This document shows positions 34,294 to 46,741 of a DNA stretch of 64,000 nt, piece by piece. Positions within the stretch are counted from its first letter, which is position 1; every line of letters begins with the position of its first letter. The DNA is from Dactylonectria macrodidyma. Taxonomy: Eukaryota; Ascomycota; Sordariomycetes; Hypocreales; Nectriaceae. Below the pieces are notes generated by a model. It worked only from the letters and a program-made list of their open reading frames with translations, had not been told where the DNA came from and did not search any database. A program made the position numbers and the translations under genes. The stretch covers positions 1,364,001 through 1,428,000 of the forward strand of contig JAGMUV010000019.1 of the NCBI GenBank assembly GCA_020744425.1, in the 5' to 3' direction.

Positions 34294-35084
34294 AACCAGC
34301 CCAGGATTAAAAACGCGGGGCGACTAGGTATGGATGGACCTAGGGTAAATGGCTAGGTGCGGCGCATATTTTCTGCAACTCTTGGGCTACTCTGGGTTGC
34401 TTGGGATTGAACATTAACATCGAGTACGGTATGGTTTGGGAACGGTTCAGGGGTTACGCACGTTTACAAATATCCCAGCTTGTTTGGCGTTATTGGCGGC
34501 TGGGCAATGGGCCTTTTTTCTTTTCTTATTCATGATGACACCATCCTATTAGGAACTCATGCGTTCGCATGCTGGATCTGTTGAATATCTACGAGACTAC
34601 GAGGCGCTTGGATGTATTTTGCCATGTCCCTTGGCGCTAATTACATGCGATCCGACGGCGTGGGAAAGCCGAAAGAGCGAATGAAGCGAGGAGCCGGCAC
34701 TAGAGTATTTGAAGCGTCCGATTGCTGTGCAGCTAAAACGCCTTTTAGCTGCGTTGACGAGACACCCTCACTTTACCAGGTGCAGTAGCATCACTTGACT
34801 TACACACTCGGAACAGAGCCGGCGCGTGAGTGTGGGGGCCCCCGCTTCATGCCCAGTTTCGGAGAAATGTTGGCGTCGGCCGATAAGCTAGCACGTGCAC
34901 CATCTGCAGCCGCATCCGCAAGACTACGGCAACGTCAACCACTCCAACCGCGTTCGCATCGCAACTCCATCCGCTCGTTGCTCAACAAACATCATCAACA
35001 TCATCATACGCATAATCGCACACCTTCTATAGGTCGCATCGGATTCTCCTCAACGGGCTTTCAGTCGCCCCAGCCGCTAGTACG
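34294..35084. other. Intergenic region before sgf73
   Basis: 791 bp between two plus-strand genes, holding the 3' flank of the regulator and the sgf73 promoter. A frame entering from 34795 has no Met-led family match, so sgf73 was started at 35085. Nothing else was recognised. Confidence 0.55.
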
Positions 35085-36568
<1,484 letters not shown>

Positions 36569-37117
36569 TTAAGTTATAAAGGGAAGATGGGGAAATTTTT
36601 AGGTCAAGGTCATGGGAAGCGATACAAGCCAGCATTTGATACACAGGAAGAGGCGACATTAACGATTGAACGAAGTTCCGTTCTCAGTCCCAAACATCAG
36701 GGGAGTTGATGGGATAGATAAGATGAGAAGGTGGCGGGCCGAGTAAGAGCGCCTAAGCTAGTTGGTCAGCTCCTAATGCCGTGCGTTTACACCTGATGCC
36801 GAGCTCCCATTTACCTCGGGATGAGGCACTCGAGCAAATGAAGTGTATCGTCACATGCGACCGGGGTGGCTCTTTTCAAAGGTGCCACAATTCGACTAGC
36901 CATGACGAATTTCCGCTTTCCTATCTGGGACGACCATGACGTCGTAAATTCTACTGTACCCGCCCACCTATTGGCCAGACCCCCAACTCGGCACCGACAA
37001 CAAGCAACATCACCGACTATGCTATAACTTCTCGAACTGTCGCATTCACAACTCTTAAGAAAAACGGACACGATTGGGCCCTGGTTGGCCGAGGAGCAAG
37101 TCGTAGGCGTGGTAGCT
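36569..37117. other. Intergenic region before the carrier gene
   Basis: 549 bp between two plus-strand genes. A minus-strand frame at 36811-37071 has no family resemblance. Holds the carrier promoter. Confidence 0.55.
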
Positions 37118-38095
37118 ATGGTATCGAATCAAGCCCTGAATGCCCTGGGCCACGCCGTTTCTGGCTCTGTAGGCACGGCCATCTCAACGGCAACGCTGTA
37201 CCCATTGGATCTCGTCACGACTCGCCTCAAGGCGCAAGGGCAGAAACAAGACGCGGACATCGACTATGACGGAATAATTGCCGCTTTCAAGGGGATCGTC
37301 GCGCGAGAGGGCGGGATCAAGGCGCTGTACAGCGGGCTCGGCGAAGATGTGGCCAAGTCCGTGGTGGACAGCTTTCTATTCTTTGGATTCTACAGCTACC
37401 TGCGCCCACGACACCGCAGGCCCAAGATCCTCGAGGAGCTCGCCGTGGGCGCCATCGCGGGCGCGTGCGCGAGAGCCATTACCACACCCGTATCCAACGT
37501 TGTGACAAGAAAGCAGATGTCATCCGAGCGGCAGACGTTCTGGGAGATGCTCGCTACCATCCACCAACAGAGCGGCCTCCTCGGCCTTTGGTCTGGCTAT
37601 TCTGCAACATTGGTTCTCACCCTCAACCCGAGTATAACCTTCTTTGTTAACCGCAGACTCGCCGAACGCATCATCCCACCCTTGGAGGACGAGGATATCC
37701 CCATCGCTTGGGTCGCCTTCTTAATTGCCGCCTGGAGTAAGGCTACCGCCACTGCAATCACTTATCCCGTTCAGAAGGGGAAGACACGGCTCCAGATGGC
37801 CAGTTTCGCAGCCGATAAGGAAACCTCTTACAAAGAGAATGGTTTCGGAGAAAAACAAGAGGCTGTGTCATTGCGCAGCAAAATAGCCGAGTTCCTTGAC
37901 CAGACTATCTTCGGTGTCATCTTACGCATCATCAAAAAGGAAGGCTTGCGAGCCCTCTATGCCGGGATCCACGGCGAACTCCTCAAAAGCTTCTTCACCC
38001 ATGGTTTGACGATGCTCAGTAAAGGGGTTCTCCATCGGCTGGTCATTCGCTTATGGTTCTTGGTGCTGCCTCATCTGCCGCGACGACGGCTCTGA
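37118..38095 (+). CDS. Peroxisomal-type adenine nucleotide carrier (Ant1/PMP47, mitochondrial carrier family)
   Basis: Single exon, 325 residues, starting at the first ATG (an upstream in-frame TTG was not used). Three carrier repeats are visible by their P-x-D/S-x-x signatures: YPLDLVTTRLKAQGQ, TPVSNVVTRKQMS and YPVQKGKTRLQMA, each followed by a G-x-x-x-L-Y/W-x-G motif (GIKALYSGLGED, GLLGLWSGYSAT, GLRALYAGIHGE). The third-repeat sequence PVQKGKTRLQ and the overall length match the peroxisomal ATP/AMP exchanger group, which supplies ATP for fatty-acid activation inside peroxisomes; a mitochondrial location cannot be ruled out. The second repeat lacks the usual acidic residue, as is common in this subgroup. 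The stop is only 52 bp from that of the convergent NOSIP-like gene. Confidence 0.88.
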   Translation: MVSNQALNALGHAVSGSVGTAISTATLYPLDLVTTRLKAQGQKQDADIDYDGIIAAFKGIVAREGGIKALYSGLGEDVAKSVVDSFLFFGFYSYLRPRHRRPKILEELAVGAIAGACARAITTPVSNVVTRKQMSSERQTFWEMLATIHQQSGLLGLWSGYSATLVLTLNPSITFFVNRRLAERIIPPLEDEDIPIAWVAFLIAAWSKATATAITYPVQKGKTRLQMASFAADKETSYKENGFGEKQEAVSLRSKIAEFLDQTIFGVILRIIKKEGLRALYAGIHGELLKSFFTHGLTMLSKGVLHRLVIRLWFLVLPHLPRRRL

Positions 38096-38147
38096 GCGAA
38101 ATGACTCGGCATCGATATCAATAGGATGTGGGGAGTATATGATCAAG

Positions 38148-39358
38148 TTAGCATTGGAAAGCGATGCCGGATCTCTCCACAGTACTCGTCCCTCGAGCCG
38201 AGAAACCTGTTCCTTCGGATCGGAGCGCGACCAGTCCAGGAACTATATCAGAGTTTGAGGCGTCACGCTTCTGAGATTTTGAGGTCAAAGGCACATCGCA
38301 GACGTAGCAAGGCACTGGCGGCTCGTCTTCGGAAGCCACCTTCTTACCAGATGGAATCACGAACTTCCTGACGCAGTTGTGGCAAAGAACGTGCCCACAC
38401 TGCTTGGCCATCATGGGATTCGAAGAATTGTTGAGCGTCTTCAGGCATGAAGGGCAGATTCTGCGATTGCTTTCGGAGCCTGAGACGTCTTCTTCTTGAA
38501 AGTTGATTGTGATGAGATTCTGCATAGAGATCACATGGGGGTCTCCTCGCGCGGATGCTGGACAGACTGGGACCGCCTTTTCTTTCTTGGTCACCACAGC
38601 ATGTTTGGTTGTTTGCACATCTGGCGTAAGTGACGGCGTCCAGAACGAAGGAAGTGTCGGTTTGGCGGCCTGTAAACAGATATTCCTGATTAGTATGCGC
38701 CTTCTCTTGGAAAACGCGCGTGGAACTTTAAAACCAACCTTTTCGTCATCAATTGCCTTCCTCGCCTTAACCTTGTCCTGTCGTGCAATACGATCAAGCT
38801 CATCCTCGTCGAGCTCAAACTTCCGCTTGGTTCTCGAGGTAGCCGGAGTGTCTCCCTCGTCACATGTAGTTGTTGACGGCGCCGCAGCCCCCTTCCTTGC
38901 TCGCTCTAGGCCAGCCTGTGTCAATTCGAAGTCTTTGATGGCTCGTTCCTGGTCTTCCTGATCCTCTTCCGCCCTTGCCCTGGCGGCCTCGCCCTCGGCA
39001 TGTTGCCTAGCTTTCTCGGCCCGTTTGATGTCCTTTTTCTGCGTCAGGAGGTTCGAGAGGGCACACTCGCGGCAGAAGATGTCGCCTCGTCGGCAGGAGA
39101 CAGGGTCACGAGCGATGCCGAGACATAAGCCACATGAGCCGAATGGGAGAAAGGAGTCGCGGTTGAGACGGGCGGAGTTGGAGCTCCAGTTAGACTTGGC
39201 GACGGCGCGCTCGTGGGAGGTAAAGACGGCTCGTGAAGTGTTTCGTTTGCCTATTCGGATGTCCCGCCATTAGCTTGTAATGTCGCCGGACTATCGATAC
39301 GGGCGTAATGCTCTATGCAGTGGTTGTTAGGAGAAGGAGGCGACGAACTGTGTGACAT
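38148..39358 (-). CDS. NOSIP-like RING/U-box protein
   Basis: Exons 39358-39349 (only 10 nt), 39250-38739 and 38669-38148 give 347 residues. Splicing restores the family N-terminus MSHSKRNTSRAVFTSHERA. An incomplete RING follows (FGSCGLCLGIARDPVSCRRG, DIFCRECALSNLLTQKKDIK), then a long charged coiled region (EKARQHAEGEAARARAEEDQ). The second intron is removed at DDEK joined to AAKPTLPSFW. A C-terminal RING is intact: CPSCLKTL, CGHVLCHNCVRKF, CYVCDVPL. NOSIP-family proteins are nuclear E3-ligase-like, spliceosome-associated factors. The gene is divergent from tafazzin. The 10 nt first exon uses the weak donor GTTCGT, so that junction is the least certain part. Confidence 0.88.
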
Positions 39359-39833
39359 GTTGTGACCAACGACGAGCCCTGCGTGAGCCTGGGAATGATT
39401 TTGGCTTAACAGTGTCTGTCACCAATGTTCTCGTTGCTCTATGGACGATCCCGATTGAACCTTTGTGGCTCCGGTTTTGCCGAGTTTCAATCGGTGGGAA
39501 TTCCTTGCGAGGATGAGAGACGGACGAGAGGAAAAAGAATACACAGTGGTGGTTGCGAAGATAATTACAACTGAAAGCAGCGAAGCTCGCCCGTGGCGCA
39601 AAAAGGTGTATAGGTACTAGGAAGGTTGGCCCAAGTTTGTTAGAAAAGTGGGCCTTGAGCCACTCGCCCGCGATCCTTTCCGAGACGCTCATGGGTCCTC
39701 GCATCGCCGTTTCGTTGCGCCCTCGCAAAAAAAAAAAAAGAAGAAGCTGACAGATAATAAACGCCGTTAGGTCTCAGTCGGGTGGTGCGTGGACGGACCA
39801 ATTATTTTCTGCCGAAGCTTGTGCGCGCGCATC
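39359..39833. other. Divergent intergenic region, NOSIP-like/tafazzin
   Basis: 475 bp shared promoter region with a run of 13 A at 39727-39739. No other gene was recognised. Confidence 0.6.
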
Positions 39834-41091
39834 ATGTCCGGGTCGCCTTCTCCTGTGCGGCCCAGCCTGCCCTGGAGGCTGGCGTCGATGGGCGTCATGG
39901 GCTCCGTGGGCGTCGCTTCGCGGGCCTTCATGTACGGCTTCAATGACGTCGACGTCCGCGGCCTTGACCGTCTCCTCGGTGTGCTCGATCGTCGCAAATC
40001 GCAGGGCAGGGAGCGGGGACTCCTGACCGTCTGCAACCATGTTGCCGTGTATGACTGCCCCGATCGACTCTCGCTGTGAGCTGCTGTGCTGACTGTGTCT
40101 GTTCATCTGTCTAGACTCGATGATCCTCTCATATGGGGAATACTGCCTCTACGCTACTGCTTCGATGTCCCAAACCTGCGTTGGGGCCTGGGCGCCCATG
40201 ATATCTGCTTCAAAAACAAGTAGGTTTCGAGACATTACCAACCTGCGTCGGTATCACCCGAGTCATGGATAGACTCTGACTGCGCGCAGAGCAACATCAA
40301 TATTCTTCAGCCTCGGCCAGGTTCTCCCAACCCATCGCCTATGGCATTCGCCTCATGGTGGCTTGTTCCAGCCCACAGTCACCGAGGCCATTAGACTGCT
40401 ATCTGATCCATCCTATTTACCGGCACTCTCCCCTCCGTCATGGACCCCAATTCCGGTGCCAGCAGTGACTCAAGATGCGACTTCGCCCTCCTCCTCACTG
40501 TTGCCTCCAGTACAGTTTGACCTGCCCTCCTTTTCCACCAATGGGGTTGACAGATTCACTTCACCATCGTCTTACGCTTCCAACCGCAATGCCTGGGTCC
40601 ACGTCTTCCCCGAGGCATGCTGCCACCAAGGCCCTGACAGCGGGCTCCGATACTTCAAATGGGGCGTGTCTCGGCTCATCCTCGAGAGCGATCCAGCCCC
40701 CGAGTTCATTCCCATGTTTATCCATGGCACTCAAAACATCATGCCCGAGAACCGAGGATGGCCCAAATGGGCGCCGCGCATCGGAAACAAGGTAAAGGTC
40801 GTCATAGGTGAGCCAACTGATGTTGACCAGCTTTTCGGCGCCCATCGCGCTGCCTGGCGGAAGCTGGCAGATAAGGGTGACCCAGAACTACTCAAGCAGA
40901 GCCCCGAGGCCGTCGAGCTCAGGATTGCGGTGGCCAAGAAGGTTAGAGACGAAGTAGAGAAGTTGAGGGAAAGTATAGGTTTCCCTGCCGAAGAGAATCA
41001 GTCGGCTGCCTTGGCAGAGACGTGGATGAAGGAACCTCACACAAAAAAGTTCAAGAGTCCTGTGGATGGTGGTCTTGTGAATAGACATTGA
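39834..41091 (+). CDS. taz1: Tafazzin (cardiolipin-remodelling acyltransferase)
   Basis: Exons 39834-40048, 40115-40219 and 40290-41091 give 373 residues. The acyltransferase motif H-x4-D is H69-VAVL-D74 (CNHVAVLDDPLIWG), split by intron 1 and restored by splicing. Further family blocks are LPLRYCFDVPNLRWGLGAHD, then FSLGQVLPTHRLWHSPHGGL and HVFPEACCHQG (the FPE motif). Tafazzin transfers acyl chains between phospholipids and cardiolipin at mitochondrial membranes; its loss in humans causes Barth syndrome. An insertion of about 40 Pro/Ser-rich residues (around PPSWTPIPVPAV) precedes the FPE block, as in other filamentous fungi. The chosen ATG keeps the short N-terminus and hydrophobic segment (SMGVMGSVGVASRAFMYG). 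Confidence 0.95.
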
Positions 41092-41472
41092 ATGAGCCCC
41101 CTTCCCAAAAGAAAAACATTATAGAAAGGACGGAAATGAATAGACATGAATCGCTGCGATATAAAACCCAACACACTTTAAGCTACCTGTTTTGTTGTTG
41201 CGAGCCTCATTAGGGCGGCGACAACGCAGGTACAGAAGTCAACGCCGACAATCAATGACACAGCGTCCAGCAGGCGGCATTTCATGATCCAACTTCTTCA
41301 GGTCTCCCCGTCTAGTTCATGCGGACCTCCTTAACTCCGTGATACTTTCCATCCCAAAAACAATGCTCTTCAAAGTCCCCGCCGGGTTACTGCACCAAGG
41401 GTACATCGTCTTGGACAAGACGTGACTCACTCTGTCTATTAGCCGAAAAGTACTTCCGATCAGTGACGAAAC
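41092..41472. other. Convergent intergenic region, tafazzin/CDK
   Basis: 381 bp between two stop codons; 3' flanks only. Nothing else was recognised. Confidence 0.6.
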
Positions 41473-42598
41473 CTAATAGGTATCGAAGTTCTGGCTGGGC
41501 ACAGCTTGCGAGTAGGCACGGGACTGGGCTTGCATGTTTTGTTGCTGCTGTTGGTGCTGTTGCTGTTGTTGTTGGTGCTGCTGCTGCTGCTGGTGCATCA
41601 CCAGGTCACTGAACCAGGGGTGCTGCAGAGCGTCGTGGGCGCTAATTCGCAGCTCAGGTCGGAGCTGAAGCATACGTTGGAGCAGATCAATGCCGGTTGG
41701 GTCGATGGCCGGGAGGATGTTGCGGAGATCCTGTGTAGCATACATTTGGAAGGTCGGCTTGTATTCGGGGAACTGAGTGATGCCAGGCCATGTGCGCTCG
41801 GTGGGTGTGCCCATGATGCGGAATATTCTCACAATCTGGTCCTCGTTCGTGGTTCCAGGGAAGAGTGGACGCCCAGTAAACATCTCTGCCATGATGCAAC
41901 CGGCGGACCATATATCGATGCTGGTGTTGTAGGTTCTGCTGCCGAGAAGAACGTCAGGGGCGCGGTACCAAAGTGTGACGACCTCGTTGGAAAAAGTGTT
42001 GACTGGGATGCCAAAGGCGCGAGCGAGACCAAAATCACCAAGCTTCAAAAGGCCCTTGCTGTTAATGAGAAGGTTTTGTGGCTTAAGGTCGCGGTGAAGG
42101 ACGCGGTTCTGGTGGCAGAAGTCGATTCCCTTGAGGAGCTGGTACATGAAGGACTTGATGGTGACGGGCTTGAGAGCACCCCGCTCGCCATTGGTATCCA
42201 TGTATCTCTTCAGATCGCCGTCCATGAACTCGAAGACGAGCATGAGCTTATTCTCGGTGTGGATGACATCGTGCAAGGCGACTATGTTCTCGTGCTTGAG
42301 CTCCTTCATGAGCGAGATCTCGCGGATGGCTGTTGACGGCGTTCCCTCTTCTGAATCTAGATGGATCTCCTTGAGAGCGACGAGCTCTCCGGTCTGGCGG
42401 TTACGGCCCTTGAAGACCTATAGAAGCGAAGTGGCACATCAGCGAGAGCACTTCGAAAGGGGGGATGTCAAGGTTGGCGATGGGGGGTGGCAGGCAAGGC
42501 GGAGCGCCTGGCCATGGGAATAGACTCACAGTAGCATAGGTGCCTTCGCCCAACTTCTCCAGCTGCTGGAACGAGCTGGGATGTCGTTTGCCGTCCAT
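41473..42598 (-). CDS. pho85: Pho85/PhoA-type cyclin-dependent kinase with polyGln/His tail
   Basis: Exons 42598-42530 and 42417-41473 give 337 residues. The kinase is complete: glycine loop [12 protein letters not shown] (crossing the intron), VALK lysine, cyclin-binding [10 protein letters not shown], catalytic [34 protein letters not shown] and the [14 protein letters not shown] block. A Pho85-type CDK responds to phosphate and nutrients together with different cyclins. After the kinase domain the tail (from about residue 297) is Gln/His-rich, [19 protein letters not shown], then [21 protein letters not shown]. The start is the first ATG in frame (upstream codons include only a TTG). It is divergent from the septin-like gene. 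Confidence 0.95.
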
Positions 42599-43610
42599 GA
42601 TGATGGCGCAGAGCTTGGGCAGCGGCGTGTACGTGCGCGGGTGCTTGGAGAGAGAAAAGTGCAACTAATTATGGCGTGTCCCAGGTTTGGGGAGGCGGGC
42701 TGCGGGAGAAGAGTTGCCTTAGGCTTGGGCTGTGGTGTTGTGCTTGCAGTGATGTGCTAGCAGTGTTGTGCTGCTTGGGCGTTGTGCTACGGCGCTTCTC
42801 TTTTCCCTTTTTCGGTTGCTTGCCTTGTATCGGCGCCTGTTGGCCTTGCAGGTGCAGGCGTTCTGGGTCTTGACTCGCTCTGGAATTGCCCCTCACTGAC
42901 ATTCCTTCCACTGACGGGAGCGACAACACCTCATGGTCTGGGGCCTAGAATGGGGACCAGTACTTGACGAAGGGCTACCTGGTACCCAGCGGGCCATGGC
43001 CAGTAGGTACCTACCAGGGTCTTGGCGACCCGCTAGAGGCCAGCTTTGGCCCGCTGTGGCCCGTCAAAAGGGGTACTGCGGAGCACCTGAATCAGCAGTT
43101 ATCCACACACAGGTCACCTGTACCCTCCCTCAATGGAACTGTAGGTACCTAGAGACTGTCAAAGCGGCCAAAGCTTTCACCGCCCGGTAAACGAATGTCG
43201 CGGGGCATGGATATCGCTGTAAGTAGGTAGGTAATACGCCTCTCAGCCACAAGTACCCCTAGCCAGCTACCAGCCCATGCGCCCCGCACCCCACCTGTAA
43301 GCCTGGCTTATCGCCCCATCTCATACTCCCACTGTATCAGCTGCTGGGGAATCAAGCCATCGTCATCGAGTTGCGCGCCTACCGTTCCGTCTCGTCTCAT
43401 CCGGTACTCGCACGAAATCCATCTCCGTCTCCAAATCCATATCTCCCTTTCGACATCTCCAACCTGCCGCCACAGTGCTCACTTTCTGCCTCCGCGTCCC
43501 TCTCCCTCGCCTGTAGACATCAGCTCCCTTAGATCAGCATCTCCCTTGCGTCACATCGTCCTCCCTCCTGTGCGACTCCACGCCGCATCGGCCGGCCGCC
43601 TTTCCCCGCC
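42599..43610. other. Divergent intergenic region, CDK/septin-like gene
   Basis: 1.0 kb with both promoters. It contains scattered GGTACCTA-type near-palindromes around 43005-43155. The stretch next to 43611 is C/T-rich, as in many fungal leaders. No gene was recognised. Confidence 0.55.
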
Positions 43611-45638
43611 ATGAGACCCGTCCCGCCAGGAAATCGCCCCCTCAACATTCAACCACGAGGCCGTACGGATAGCCTCGCTTGCGGCCCCTCGACTGCGCCT
43701 GTAGCCTGTTTCATCACAAGCGAAGCTAACCTTGAAGCTGGTCGAACTCGCTCTCCCCCGAGACCCCGTCAACAACCCGACTCTCGTAAATTGCACCACA
43801 ACGTTCACCAGGCGTCGCCCCCGCGCCAGCAACCATCGCCTACCCCGGTGCCTGGAAGCACCTCATCATTCTCTGGCGACGACCAGTATCCCTTGGCTTA
43901 TCCCTCGGATCCTGGCACACCCTTCCTCCTTGGCCTCTCTGGACCCGAATCGACTTTGAGCATTACCTCGTCAAGGGCAAGTTCGTTGGCTGGCCCTTCT
44001 GCGGAGTATCGGAGCGATCCCGCGTTGCCAGGGCTCGCCATGTCAGATCTTGGAAATGGAGATAATGATAGTTCTGTTCCCCAACTCATCATGCCTAGTT
44101 TGATGGTGCCTCACCGGCGACCCTTCTCGCAGGTGGGCAAGTCACTGGGCAAACTCAAAATAATGGTGGCAGGCCGGCCAGGTATGTAGTCCACGGACCC
44201 GTGATATCTGCTCGCCCGGCTCTAGTCAAGGACTAACAATAAGAATAGGCATCGGAAAGACCTCTCTCATCAAGTCCTTGGCCCAGCACTGCGAGCACAT
44301 TGTGCACGTGGACCAGATTGAATCGAACGAGACGAGAGATATTGCTGAAACATATGCCAGCTCAAAACCGCATCCCTGGTGGAAGACCGACTCGCAGCTC
44401 CTGCTACACGATGCACAACGAAGACCATCAGTAACGGGCGAAGTACTTGATCGAAATGTTTGCTTCGTTGAAGGTCCAGGGCATTTGACTGGCTCCTCTG
44501 TATGTTGTCCAATTACACACTGCAGAAATTTGTCACTGACTTTTGACCAGAATCCTTGGTACGACTTGAATTATGTGAAGTCTCACGTAACTGCGCTCTT
44601 GCGCAAGCCCATGGATGACTCGGACCTACTTTCCCTCCTGAATGCTGGGGGCGAACCCATTGTCGACGTGTTGTTATACTTGATACCCAACAAAGGTACA
44701 TCTACTACATCCCCCCTTTTTGATGCTATGACTGACATTTTCCAGGTCTCGAAGCCGATGATGTAAAATACATCAAGAATGCTCAGATTTTGACCAACGT
44801 CATCCCTGTACTAGCTCGGGTGGATGAGCTTGAGAGCGATGACATTGTCGAGGCCACACAGAAAGTTCTCCGGCGTTTGACTCAGGAAGACCTAGAGTGC
44901 TTCTCCTTCGCCGGTCCTCACCCGTCCGCCGAGGAATGTCACATCTATGCCGTGTCTACAGAAACACGACCCGACTATGATACCATGGACGCCAGCGTTC
45001 TCATGAACTCGGAGTACATCCCACCTCTGGTCCCAACCGACCTGGGCAGACTGGTGGATCGTCTATTCTCATTGGATGGAAGTACTCAGTTGCGATACTC
45101 GGCTTCTGTCAAATGTGTTAGGTGGCGCCGCGAGCATGGATATGGCATAGTGCAAAGCGCCTTCCAGAGCCAGAGTCTGATTCCCCATTCTATTCATGGG
45201 AGGGCTCTGAGATTGGGCCCAACTCTCCGGCCGCAGTGCTGGGAACGGCTGGAGTTTTACAATTGGGCCAACAATTTACGGCAGAGCCTTCATGCCGAGC
45301 GACTACACAGTCTCCTAAGTGAGCGGTCAGACCGTACTCCCGTACCTGAGTCTCAACTGGTACCGATCGGTTCACGCGACAAACCGCCACGTTTGGACAC
45401 TCAACGAGGGACAGGGCGTCGCCACCAGGATCCGCTCGGTATATTGGAACTCGGGGGTCGTCTGAAACAAAAAGGCATACTTGTGCTAGAGGTAGTGGGC
45501 AGCATCGGGCTCATTGGGTACGTAGTGGCTCAGCTGGTAAAGTCCGAGTGGGCCGAGGAGACACGCTCGGTAGCTTTGGCTGGGTCGAGAAGGTTCGGGG
45601 TGGAAGTTCCTGGCCTGGGGACCCTGTTGTTTTGGTAA
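43611..45638 (+). CDS. Divergent septin-like GTPase with C-terminal membrane segment
   Basis: Exons 43611-44181, 44249-44499, 44551-44695 and 44746-45638 give 619 residues. A disordered Pro/Ser-rich N-terminus (about 1-175) leads to KIMVAGRPGIGKTSLIKSL, a good P-loop (residues 188-195), split by intron 1. The G3 position reads VEGPGHLTG where septins have DTPG, and the G4 position reads LARVDEL where septins have AKAD. Septin-like context continues in NPWYDLNYVKSHVTALL, then LYLIPNKG and AQILTNVIPVLARVDELESD. Residues 567-588 form a hydrophobic helix (LEVVGSIGLIGYVVAQLV), probably a C-terminal membrane anchor, which ordinary septins lack. There is no C-terminal coiled coil. It is a septin-superfamily protein, likely membrane-bound and possibly altered in GTP hydrolysis; cellular role unknown. 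Confidence 0.88.
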
Positions 45639-46034
45639 AATGAGGTAGGAACATATGGATTCATCAACCTGATGAATTAGGCGTTGAAGCTCAAGTGCGA
45701 TGAGTTTTGGTACTCGAGGCAGCCAATCTAGGCCAGGAGTAGCGAGAATGCGGATTTTTACAGCTATATACAATCAAGAGATACCCTTTGCAAGAGCCAT
45801 TTCTGCCAGCACCAAGCGGTAAATAAAATAACACAAGTAACAGAGCACTGATGAGAACTGGTGAGAACTGGTGAGAACGGATGCGCTCGGATCAGGGCAG
45901 TGAAGGCGGCCAGAATGCACGAGGTCTGATTCCCCATGGCTTTAGGCCTAGTGGTGACTAGAGCCTCGTGCTGTCCAAACCATATTCATGACACGATGTA
46001 AACTCAAACTCCAATCATTGCTCATGTGACCAGA
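45639..46034. other. Convergent intergenic region
   Basis: 396 bp between two stop codons. It includes a short direct repeat of GAGAACTGGT near 45853-45872. Nothing else was recognised. Confidence 0.6.
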
Positions 46035-46741
46035 TCATAGAGGCGATGGCTCGGCGCTGAGAGATTCAACGGCCGCGTTGAGATTGGACAAGTCGTCTGC
46101 GGTGCGGCCAACGTGAACCCAGCGTATGATACCGCCGCGGTCTACTGCAAATGCACCACTCATCTGCCACCGAGAGCCGCTTGTGGCATTGCGATTCCAG
46201 ATGTTCTCATCCTTGGCAAGACGCATGGCCGACCACAACGTAGCTGGGTTAGCGACGTGCCAGGTCGTAGTGATACCAAGGCCCCACTGGGCATAGAGAT
46301 CCCGCTCTTCGTCAATGATGACGTCCACCAGCCATGAGCCGCCAATCTGGGGGAGCCAGGCATCTGTGGCAGCCGCAGATGAGTGGGAGACGGCTATGCA
46401 GTGGACGTCTTTGTACTTGTCTGACAGGGCGGCCAGAGTCCTGAACGTCTTTTCGGCGACTATCGATGGACGTCAGTCCTTCAGTGCACATGTTCTCTGG
46501 CACCAGGGTACAGGTGCAAGGTTGGGGAGGCCATACAGGGACAGCCAGCGTGGCGAAGGAATACAACAATAGTTGGTCGGCCATCCGGTAGCGGGAGCTG
46601 GGTCGTCGACGGTGCAAAAAACCCAACCTTCAGGGGCGGAGCGACATCCTTGGGCGTGGGCGACTTCCACGTCTCGAATCCCTGGAAGAAGCCGCCAGTG
46701 TTGGGCGCATTGTTTGTGGTGCTGCTGTTGTCCTGAGACAT
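46035..46741 (-). CDS. AhpC/TSA-type thioredoxin-fold protein
   Basis: Exons 46741-46537 and 46459-46035 give 209 residues. The thioredoxin-fold core appears as RPTIVVFLRHAGCP joined by splicing to FAEKTFRTLAALSDKY, then IAVSHSSAAATDAWLPQIGG and RDLYAQWGLGI. The Cys of HAGCPFAEK is at the peroxidatic position of the AhpC/TSA-2 family, but the CxxC second Cys is replaced by Ala, so any peroxidase or reductase activity would be one-Cys. The C-terminal part (SGSRWQMSGAFAVDRGGIIR) carries the family's W-QxGG-like block. No signal peptide is seen, so it is probably cytosolic. Divergent from dml1, 693 bp apart. Confidence 0.88.
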
